Source: an uncultured Acidobacteriota bacterium (lineage in GTDB: Bacteria; Acidobacteriota; UBA6911; CAINFC01). From it: a stretch of 64,000 nucleotides of DNA. The notes under the pieces were generated by a model. That model was not told the DNA's origin. It searched no databases and was given only the letters and a program-made list of their open reading frames with translations. Within the stretch, counting starts at the first letter, position 1. Each line of letters opens with the position of its first letter. The position numbers and the translations under genes are program-made. The stretch is taken from assembly GCA_903847975.1 (NCBI GenBank), contig CAINFC010000022.1:1-64000 (forward strand), read 5' to 3'. Of this stretch, positions 8,326 to 15,685 are shown one piece after another.

Positions 8326-10020
8326 CTATTCGATTTTTTTGAGCGCGGCTTTGTTGACCTTGCCGATCATGGTAAGGGGCAATTCCGCGCAGAACTCAAT
8401 TTCCTGTAGAGCTTTGTATTGGGCGACCCTGGCATTCACATAATCCAAAAGCTCTTTTTCTGTGACCGAAAATCCTTCCCGTAAAACAATAAATGCCTTC
8501 GGTACTTCGCCTACCATCCGATCTGCTTTCCCTGTCACACAACAAAGTTGGACAGCCGGATGCTCTTCGATAACTGTCTCCAGCTCTTTAGGGTAAACAC
8601 TGTACCCCTTGCATTTGATCATGTCCTTTTTCCGGTCCACAAAATAGAAGTAGCCGTCTTCATCCATCTTTCCGAGATCGCCGGTGAAGAGCCATCCATC
8701 GCGCAGAACGGCGGCGGTTTCCTGAGGCCTATTCCAATACCCCTTCATCACCTGGGGGCCTTTGACAGCGATTTCGCCAATTTCGCCGGGTGCAAGTTTT
8801 TTCTCCCCTTTTTCCAAATCCACTATTTTAGCGTCGGTATCCGGCCACGGTATGCCGATGGAACCGGTTTTAAACCGGGCGGAATTCGAAACGAGAGGGT
8901 TGCAGTGCGTAATCGGCGAGGCTTCGGACAGGCCATACCCCTCGACAAGGATGCCGCCCACGCTCTCCATAAACTTTTTTTGCAGATCTTTAGGGAGAGA
9001 GGAGGAGCCGGAAATGCAGTATTGGAGAGTGGAGCAATCGAATTTCCTCCATTCGGGGTGGGAGAGTATCTTGGCATACAATGTAGGAACCCCGCAGAAT
9101 ACCGTGATGCGATATTTCTTAATCGCACGGAGAACCTGCCTGGTATTAAAAATTGGGAACAGCACCACCCGGGCCCCATAATACAGGGGAGCGTTCAGTC
9201 CGGTGGTCATTCCATACACGTGGAAAAGAGGAAGGATGGACAGGTAGGCGGGATCGTCATGTTCGCCGATCCATTCGGCGCACATGAGGGTGTTGGAGAC
9301 CAGGTTGTAATGGGTCAGCATAGCGCCTTTGGCAATGCCCGTTGTGCCACCGGTGTATTGGAGAACGGCAATGTCCTCCTTGGGATTGATGTCCACGATC
9401 GGGGGCCTTGATTCGTTGCGGTCTATGAACTCCCGGAAGAAAAAGATGTTGGGTTTTGGTTCTACCCGGCAGGAGGGAATTTTGCGAAGAACCGTGCCTA
9501 GAAACGACTTCAGCCGAGGCATGTAGTCTTTTATGGAGGCGATGATTACCGTTTTCAGTCTGGTGCGGCTGATAATGTTCGACAGGATGGGATAAAACAG
9601 GTCCAGGGCAACCACTACTTCCGCTCCGGAGTCCCGCAGTTGATGCTCCACCTCCCCTTCCTTGTACAGGGAGCATACGGGTGTTACGACGGCTCCCGCC
9701 TTCAATGTGCCGTAAAAGGCAATGATGTAGGCGGGAATGTTGGGCAGAAATAATGCCACCCGGGTGCCCTTCTTTACCCCCAGGTTGATCAGGGCGTTGG
9801 CAAATCGGTTGGCAAATGATTCCAGCTCCCGGTATGTTATCCTGGCGTCGAAATAAACGAGCGCGATATTCCGGGAGTGTTTTTCAGCGCTTAGAGAAAG
9901 GAGGTCCGATAAGGGAATCAGGGGGTAGGGAATACTTTTCCGAATTCCTTCCGGCCAGGAACCCAGCCACGGTTTCAGGTCTTCCTTGATTAATCGGGAG
10001 GCTTGCTCTTCTTTACACAT
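8326..10020 (-). CDS. long-chain fatty acid--CoA ligase (AMP-forming)
   Basis: A 564-residue ANL-superfamily enzyme starting MCKEEQASRL, chosen because AAAGGA lies upstream and any longer frame would run into the preceding gene. The P-loop-like adenylation motif YTGGTTGIAKG is at 222-232, followed by GYGLSEASP and the hinge/C-terminal region GWLFTGDLGKMDEDGYFYFV and KDMIKCKGYSVYPKELE; the catalytic lysine near the end is in MIGKVNK. It activates a fatty acid as acyl-AMP and transfers it to CoA. Its position 23 bases after a membrane acyltransferase-like gene suggests it supplies the acyl donor. Confidence 0.9.
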   Translation of the reverse strand: MCKEEQASRLIKEDLKPWLGSWPEGIRKSIPYPLIPLSDLLSLSAEKHSRNIALVYFDARITYRELESFANRFANALINLGVKKGTRVALFLPNIPAYIIAFYGTLKAGAVVTPVCSLYKEGEVEHQLRDSGAEVVVALDLFYPILSNIISRTRLKTVIIASIKDYMPRLKSFLGTVLRKIPSCRVEPKPNIFFFREFIDRNESRPPIVDINPKEDIAVLQYTGGTTGIAKGAMLTHYNLVSNTLMCAEWIGEHDDPAYLSILPLFHVYGMTTGLNAPLYYGARVVLFPIFNTRQVLRAIKKYRITVFCGVPTLYAKILSHPEWRKFDCSTLQYCISGSSSLPKDLQKKFMESVGGILVEGYGLSEASPITHCNPLVSNSARFKTGSIGIPWPDTDAKIVDLEKGEKKLAPGEIGEIAVKGPQVMKGYWNRPQETAAVLRDGWLFTGDLGKMDEDGYFYFVDRKKDMIKCKGYSVYPKELETVIEEHPAVQLCCVTGKADRMVGEVPKAFIVLREGFSVTEKELLDYVNARVAQYKALQEIEFCAELPLTMIGKVNKAALKKIE

Positions 10021-10043
10021 CGATCCTTTTTCCAAGGTCCGGC

Positions 10044-11873
10044 CTAAAGTCTGAATCCCACACTTTTTGGCGTTAAAACGCTGAGCAGGACAAGGAGCAC
10101 TGCAGTCAGCACGGTCCCTATGGCGGATATACAAATAGCCTGCTTTAGGGCTGGATTCGGGTTTTCCCGGTTTTTTATATCCAGGGCCAGGTATAGCGTT
10201 ATGAGGTTGAAGGGCATAAAAAGAATGGAGAACAGCGCGATTTTAGAGAGTTTGGCAATCATTTTGGAGTCCTGGTTATTCGCACGATAATCGTCATCCG
10301 GGGTGATCACGTCAACCGATTCGACGTTATAGAAAGCACTCTGCACATCCAGCCTGCCTTTCTCGTACCATCTGCTATTTTGTTTGCCCGGATCGCGCCT
10401 GGTGGGAATGAGGCGGTAGGCGATGGTTCCGATCATCCATTCCATGGAACCGAGGAAACCCGTTTTTTCCCAGGTAATAAGGACGAGGTGATAGACCAGC
10501 AGAGTCCCCAACAGCACCAGGATTGTTCCCCCCCAAAGCATATCCACCCGGCGATTCCCGGTTACGAAAAGGGAAACGACAATCCATACCAGGAAGTAGA
10601 GCCATTGATTGTTATAGTTCGTGAAGGCAATGAATCCATATCTCCTCACAAACCGGATCAGGCGCGTATTGGCGAACGCACCGCCCATCCCCCGCCAGTC
10701 TATGAGATAGATGGTCATCATGGCAACCATAGTGGCAAAACCGTTGAGCGCCAGGAACTGCCACAGCCAGGATGAATAGTTGAGATGAACGGCATAGTCC
10801 CTGGCGATGTTATCGGGGAACCAGTTCCGGTGCGATGGAATGTCGACCCACATATGAACTGCCTGTACGAATCCGCCCGCATCCATTACCCGAAGAAACG
10901 TGATCGCAATTCCGATTCCTCCCGCGAAAAACGAAATAAGTCCGCCCCAAAGTATTTTTTTTACAAAATTCTTTGGGATGAGCGCGGGTTTTTGACTCAT
11001 GACAATTCCAATAATGGAGCCGATGCAGGAGACCGCCAGGTAGGGAAATACCGGTTCCATGGGGGCAGCCAATGCAGCCAGGAAAGGGCTCAGGAGCACA
11101 TAGCCGAAAGGGTCAACTCCAATAACAGGCGTATAGAGTCTCAAGCCGCTGGCCAGGGTTGTGGCCCAGGGATACCCCGGAATGAACTGGCCCACACCCA
11201 CCCAGACCGGAACCGTGAAAGCCACAACGATAACCGCCAGAACCGCATAACATCGGATCAGACGGCTGATATTTTTCCACCCGCCGTTCCGGCTTAAAAC
11301 CCCATGCATGATTCCATTTAAAATCACGCACCACCCGATCGTATGGATGGCTTCAAATCGATTCCATCGTGACAGGGCCGTCTGCATATAGGTGTCCCAT
11401 CTGTAGGTGCCCCCCAAATCCCTTGCGAAAAGACCCAAAGCGCCGTTATACCCGATCACCGCTTCGGTAAGCATGGCAAAAACTACAATTAACACGCCTC
11501 CTAAAACCTGACGATAGATCAGACCCCTCGTGGAAAGCCCTTTTTCCTGCTGTTTCTGTATGGAAACCATGTTGGAGATGGCGCTGGTCAGCAAAAAGAA
11601 CCCGGCCAGACCGCCCAGGAAGGGCAGAATAAAAACCGATGCTATACCGATGAAGGGCTGATTATTGATATTTGCCAGCAGCGCATTTTGATCCAGGACC
11701 GTATCGATGATGTGGAGACAGATCATCACCAGGATCGCTAATCCACGCATGAAATCCAGGCTGGCAAAACGCTTTACCCGATAGCCTTCCGGCATGGCAT
11801 GCGTTGTTTCTGTACGATTACCGGCCATCGGAAGCCCGGAGGCCGCTGCGTTACGACCGGAAGCGAAGCTCAT
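10044..11873 (-). CDS. multi-pass membrane acyltransferase-like protein
   Basis: A 609-residue polytopic protein, about eleven hydrophobic segments, first gene of a four-gene minus-strand operon. The segment RFASLDFMRGLAILVMICLH resembles the opening of DUF418/DUF1624/HGSNAT-like and acyltransferase-3 proteins, which move acyl groups across or at the membrane onto sugars. The first 25 residues are weakly supported; MAGNRTETTHAMPEGYR or MPEGYRVKRF are alternative starts. Being followed by an acyl-CoA ligase and two export-type permeases supports a role in making and exporting an acylated cell-surface compound, but this is inference from context. Confidence 0.6.
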   Translation of the reverse strand: MSFASGRNAAASGLPMAGNRTETTHAMPEGYRVKRFASLDFMRGLAILVMICLHIIDTVLDQNALLANINNQPFIGIASVFILPFLGGLAGFFLLTSAISNMVSIQKQQEKGLSTRGLIYRQVLGGVLIVVFAMLTEAVIGYNGALGLFARDLGGTYRWDTYMQTALSRWNRFEAIHTIGWCVILNGIMHGVLSRNGGWKNISRLIRCYAVLAVIVVAFTVPVWVGVGQFIPGYPWATTLASGLRLYTPVIGVDPFGYVLLSPFLAALAAPMEPVFPYLAVSCIGSIIGIVMSQKPALIPKNFVKKILWGGLISFFAGGIGIAITFLRVMDAGGFVQAVHMWVDIPSHRNWFPDNIARDYAVHLNYSSWLWQFLALNGFATMVAMMTIYLIDWRGMGGAFANTRLIRFVRRYGFIAFTNYNNQWLYFLVWIVVSLFVTGNRRVDMLWGGTILVLLGTLLVYHLVLITWEKTGFLGSMEWMIGTIAYRLIPTRRDPGKQNSRWYEKGRLDVQSAFYNVESVDVITPDDDYRANNQDSKMIAKLSKIALFSILFMPFNLITLYLALDIKNRENPNPALKQAICISAIGTVLTAVLLVLLSVLTPKSVGFRL

Positions 11874-12624
11874 TCTGTGTATTGGACCGCCCGGTTCTCG
11901 AATCCATCCGGCGCAATTCCGGGCTGTTCCCCGAAGGTGCGCAAGTGAAGAGAAGGGCGGTTTCCCCTTTCAGGCTGTAAAGTATTGAAGGGTCTGTTCC
12001 CGGCAGCAACCGAGAGAAAATCGATAGAAAGTTGCTTTTCTGCATTTTCTTACTACTTCGCAAGTATACGGCTCCCCACCCTGGAAATCAAGCTTATAAG
12101 GAAGCGGCATGGAATAACCTGTGGTCTTCCGCCGGGCCGGCAGGCAGGCTTTGCAGAGGCGGGTATGGATGGACCGCCTGCCGATCCGGTCTGCATGGTC
12201 AGGCGCATCGCTGTGGCCCATGGCAGGCCGCATTCATGCTGCCGGCGCTCCCGGAGAAGGCAGCACCGTTACCGTCGCTTTGCCTCGGGAACTCCCCGCT
12301 TTGTAGGGGACCGGATGGAAAATGGTGCCGTAATAAGTATGTATTGTTATGTTCCGGCAAGGATCAAGTCCCATCGGGATGGTGGAACCGGAGGAATCGT
12401 CGACCACTTTTTACCGCTGCCTCCTGCTCTGGCAACCAGGAAAAAATCATCCCTTCCCTGTGGGTGGGCCTATCCGCTTGAGAATGGACCTTTGTTCTTC
12501 CATGCAAGGTGGCCCGTGAATTTCCGGGAGTCCGGGATGGGCATAACCGGAAGCGCCGGTCCGTTCCCTTTTGCAGCCTAGCGGGGGCGAACCGCCGCCC
12601 CGGGGAGGGGGGCGGAAGCGGCCG
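11874..12624. other. intergenic stretch between two minus-strand operons
   Basis: About 750 bases with no intact gene. It contains the histidine-kinase relic at 12130-12306. The frames elsewhere are arginine- and proline-rich and look like noise. The upstream promoter of the acyltransferase operon should lie near 11880-12000, but I could not identify convincing elements. Confidence 0.5.
12130..12306 (+). pseudogene. histidine kinase C-terminal remnant
   Basis: One plus-strand frame reads VRRIAVAHG and, after a shift of frame, the next reads AAGAPGEGSTVTVALPREL before a stop. Together these match the end of a sensor-kinase HATPase domain, where a (S/R)RI-x-x-x-HGG segment is followed by a G2-box GEGSTF/V-x-V-x-LP. 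The rest of the kinase is absent. Confidence 0.45.
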
Positions 12625-14301
12625 TCAGAGCCGGTACTGGCGGTAGTTGCGGGCCTGCCAGGAGTGGAAGGCCCGATAGGCGAGCCGGGCCAGCACCAGC
12701 AGCCCGAGAGCGGAAGTGAGGATCACCCGGCTCCAGGGGCTGTCGGCAGCCGCCATGGTGCGGAGCATGCGCAGGAGGGGCCAGAGCAGAAAGAACACCG
12801 TGATCAGCGCGCCGAGCAGGCCGTATACCCAGAAGAGCGCCTTCTGGCGGGGACCGGCCGCGGCCGCTTTCGACGGCCGGCCCAGGAATTGCTCCTTCAG
12901 GAACTGGAAGGAGCGCTGCCGCAGATTGGGCACGCCGGTGACATCCATGAGAATGTAATAGCCGTCCATTTTGACAAAAGGATTGAAGTTCATGACCAGC
13001 CCGATCAGGCAAAATCCCAGCACCAGCGCCCAGACGGTCCCCCAGGGGCTGCTGCCGGCGGTGGCCGCCGCCGCCCAGGCGCTCAGCCCTCCGAGCGCAA
13101 AGGTCGTCAGCGGACCGGCCAGCGACACCCATACCCGGGCGGACCGCTCCCGGAAATTCCAGGCCGAGGAGACGTCGCAAAAGAAGATGAAAAAAGCGAG
13201 GTAGAACATGATCCCCATCCGGTCCACCCGGCCGCCAAAAGCCTTGCAGGCCAGGGCGTGGCCCAGTTCATGAACGACCGCTACCACCGCAAGGATCAGG
13301 TACACAAAGAGCAGCGCTTCGGTATGACGGCCGGTCAGCCCGTCGATCCCCTGCAGCTGCTGAAAAATAACATCCCCGTACCGCCATAACGGAAGGATGC
13401 CCGACATCCCGGCACTCACCATCAGGAAAACCCCGAACGGCCCGACCAGCCATCGCAGCCTTCGATACAGGAATCCGACCAGCAGGTCGGCCTGCGGAAA
13501 AACAAAGGCCGGGTTCAGAAGCCGACTCAGCCGCCTGGCCCAGCGACCGCTCTCTTTGCGGGCCTGGCCGGCCAGCATTCCAGCCTCTTCCAGGCCTTCA
13601 AAGATTCCGGTGAGCCGGCCGGGACTGATCAACCCCACCCGGTCGACGTACTCCATGTAGATTTCCTGAATCCGCCGCTTCCCGTCCAATCGGCTGACGA
13701 CAAAAGCCCCGGCGGAATCGAGCGTCACCAGCGCACCGCCGTCGGCCCGCTGCAGCAGCGCGCCCGAGGGCAGATCCGGCGCCGCTTCCCCCGCTTTCAG
13801 CTCCAGACGGACGCCGGGCGCCAGGGCCGGAGCCAGCCCCATGAGCCAGAAACGCCGGTCCTTTCCCTTTTCCCGCCGGTACTTGACCATCTGCAGGCTG
13901 CACCGCTGGCCGGCCAGGGTAAATCGAACCCGGTCCATTCGCTTGCGGATCAGGTGCAGCCAGAGGGCATCCATGGATGGACGGCCCGACTCCTCATCCG
14001 GATCCGGCACCTCGTATTCCTCCGTCTCCTGAGGGTTGAGGGGAACCTGGCGGCTGTACTCCAGCTGCAGGATCACCGCATCGTCGGCCGCTTCCAGGAT
14101 CAGGATAAACGGTTCGGCGGAAGCGCACTCCCGTGCCACCCGGATATACTCCTCGCAGGCCTCCTGCAGGGAGCCGGCCGCCATCTCGGTAAGAACCTCC
14201 GACAGCCCGCCTTCCCGGCAGACCAGGCGCACCGCCTCTTCGGCCAGGGACAGCCACCTGCCTTCCGGGGGGAGCTGCAGCGTGATCGGTCCGCCGCTCA
14301 T
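12625..14301 (-). CDS. M50-type membrane metalloprotease with N-terminal HATPase-like and PqqD/RRE-like parts
   Basis: A 558-residue protein. The ATG at 14301 overlaps the SagB stop as ATGA, so translation is coupled. Residues 1-145 look like a degenerate RsbW-type HATPase (opening LQLPPEGRWLSLAEEAVRLV; later DALWLHLIRKRMDRVRF), but without the ATP-binding Asn of the N-box. Residues 170-245 form a PqqD-like winged-helix segment (LDGKRRIQEIYMEYV, GIFEGLEEAGML). From 275 on there are membrane helices with HELGH (344-348) and NPFVKMDGYY (440-449), the zinc and second-ligand motifs of site-2-like proteases such as those found in peptide-modification clusters. Likely role: intramembrane cleavage of the modified NHLP precursor, or maturation/export. 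Confidence 0.8.
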   Translation of the reverse strand: MSGGPITLQLPPEGRWLSLAEEAVRLVCREGGLSEVLTEMAAGSLQEACEEYIRVARECASAEPFILILEAADDAVILQLEYSRQVPLNPQETEEYEVPDPDEESGRPSMDALWLHLIRKRMDRVRFTLAGQRCSLQMVKYRREKGKDRRFWLMGLAPALAPGVRLELKAGEAAPDLPSGALLQRADGGALVTLDSAGAFVVSRLDGKRRIQEIYMEYVDRVGLISPGRLTGIFEGLEEAGMLAGQARKESGRWARRLSRLLNPAFVFPQADLLVGFLYRRLRWLVGPFGVFLMVSAGMSGILPLWRYGDVIFQQLQGIDGLTGRHTEALLFVYLILAVVAVVHELGHALACKAFGGRVDRMGIMFYLAFFIFFCDVSSAWNFRERSARVWVSLAGPLTTFALGGLSAWAAAATAGSSPWGTVWALVLGFCLIGLVMNFNPFVKMDGYYILMDVTGVPNLRQRSFQFLKEQFLGRPSKAAAAGPRQKALFWVYGLLGALITVFFLLWPLLRMLRTMAAADSPWSRVILTSALGLLVLARLAYRAFHSWQARNYRQYRL

Positions 14302-15623
14302 CGGGCCCTCCCCAGCGCCAAACCGCCCAGCAGGGGCTGCTCCAGACGGGACAGGCCCGTAACCGATTCGAACAGCCGCGGATGAGCGCCGCCCAGCGCA
14401 CAGGCCGCCAGCCCCAGGGCCGCGGCGGTCAGGTACAGGGTCTGCTCCAGGCAGCCCAGATCCGCCTGGACCAGCCGGTAGGCCAGGCCTTCGTACTTCC
14501 AGGCCGTTCGTCCGAACCGGGCGGCAAACAGCAGCAGGACCGGAACGGGATCGAACCCGGAATCTTCGTTGCCGATGCCGGCCCATCCGGCCAGGCGCTC
14601 CAGGGCCTGCCCGTCGGCCGGAATGACCTCCAGCTCGTGCGCCTGCGGGTCGTAGCCGTACAGTCCGGCCGGCAGCCCGTCGCACAGTCGGACAAGGGGG
14701 AAAACGTCCAGGGCATGAAGGCCTCCGCCGCTCGGCGCCGCGCGGTGGCTGACCGGACCTTTTTCCGCAGAGCAGGCGCTCGAGCGGACCCGGGCCGCCG
14801 CATGCAGCAGGGCGCCCAGGTCCTGCAGGGAGATCGACGTCCCGGCGTAATTCCGGAGCGATGTCCTCTTCTCCAGCACCTCCACCAGGGGGGTCCGGAG
14901 CCGGATCCCGGCCTGTTCATCCGGCTCCGGAAGCGGAATTTTCCTGCCGCCGCCGGAGGGCCGGACCAGGGGGAGGGGCTCCCGCAGCCCCCGGAACCGG
15001 TAGGTACCGCCGACCGGCCCGGAGAGCGGACCCGGGTAGCCGGCATCCAGGGCGACGAGGTCATGGAACTCCCAGAAGCCGAGCGGGTGGCTCCCGGCGC
15101 CCGGCCATTCGTCGGCAGTGGCCTGAAAACCGGCCGCAACCAGGGTTTGCTGAAAAACGGATTCCGCTTCTGTGGCTTCTCCCCGCCCGCCGGGTGAAGG
15201 AGAAAACAGCGACGGCAGTAATGCCGCATTGTGCACCAGGACCCGGCTGTCGGCCAGCGGACAGGCCAGCAGGACGGTCTCCTCCAGGCGCCGCAGGTAG
15301 GCAAAGCGCGACAGGCGGAACGGCACGACCGCCGCGGGCTTGGGCCTCCCCTCCCCTTTCGGCGCCGGCTGCACTTCGAACAGCACTTTGCCTTCCCGGG
15401 AAACGCGCAGGTCCCATTGCCCGCCGTCCGCCTCCCGGAAGAACTGCAGCCAGGCGAATGCATCCCGTTCCCCGTTCCCGGCACCGGCCGACCCGGCCAC
15501 GATCTCTTGGGCGCAGCGCCAGGCGGCGTCCTGTGTGGCAGGAGGGCCGCCCGGCCCCGGGGAGATCCCCCAGGCCGGAGACGGAGACCGGAGATTCCGT
15601 CGGTAGAGGCGCAAAAGGCTCAT
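14298..15623 (-). CDS. SagB-type azoline dehydrogenase (FMN)
   Basis: A 441-residue protein of the SagB/ThcOx nitroreductase family. The C-terminal half carries the family pattern RTSLRNYAGTSISLQDLGAL, then SHRAAPSGGGLHALDVFPLV, GLYGYDPQAHELE and YRLVQADLGCLEQTLYLTAA. These enzymes use FMN to oxidise thiazolines and oxazolines made by a YcaO cyclodehydratase to thiazoles and oxazoles. The N-terminal 180 residues are the less conserved SagB extension. GGGAG precedes the ATG at 15623. The ATG overlaps a 21-codon mini-frame and the stop overlaps the protease start, so the gene is tightly embedded between YcaO and protease. Confidence 0.9.
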   Translation of the reverse strand: MSLLRLYRRNLRSPSPAWGISPGPGGPPATQDAAWRCAQEIVAGSAGAGNGERDAFAWLQFFREADGGQWDLRVSREGKVLFEVQPAPKGEGRPKPAAVVPFRLSRFAYLRRLEETVLLACPLADSRVLVHNAALLPSLFSPSPGGRGEATEAESVFQQTLVAAGFQATADEWPGAGSHPLGFWEFHDLVALDAGYPGPLSGPVGGTYRFRGLREPLPLVRPSGGGRKIPLPEPDEQAGIRLRTPLVEVLEKRTSLRNYAGTSISLQDLGALLHAAARVRSSACSAEKGPVSHRAAPSGGGLHALDVFPLVRLCDGLPAGLYGYDPQAHELEVIPADGQALERLAGWAGIGNEDSGFDPVPVLLLFAARFGRTAWKYEGLAYRLVQADLGCLEQTLYLTAAALGLAACALGGAHPRLFESVTGLSRLEQPLLGGLALGRAR

Positions 15624-15685
15624 GACGTTCTCCCGGACGGAGGGAAGGCAACTCGGACAGCCGCGCAGTTTTTTCTTCGTTTCAT
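15620..15685 (-). other. 21-codon coupling mini-frame between ycaO and sagB
   Basis: The YcaO stop TGA overlaps an ATG (ATGA) that opens a 21-residue frame, basic at the start (MKRRKNCAAVRV), whose own TGA overlaps the SagB ATG in a second ATGA. It bridges the two genes exactly. It might be a tiny peptide, a translational-coupling device, or chance. No strong ribosome binding site precedes it. Confidence 0.35.

Noticed and set aside
14540-14560. tRNA T-arm-like GGATCGAACCC
   Set aside because: It falls inside the SagB coding sequence and no acceptor or anticodon stem can be formed around it; no tRNA was found elsewhere either.
14302-14685. Longer protease starting at 14685
   Set aside because: The upstream 128 codons lie antisense-free but inside SagB coding sequence and are Gly/Arg-rich; the ATGA overlap at 14301 gives a natural start and a recognisable domain right after it.
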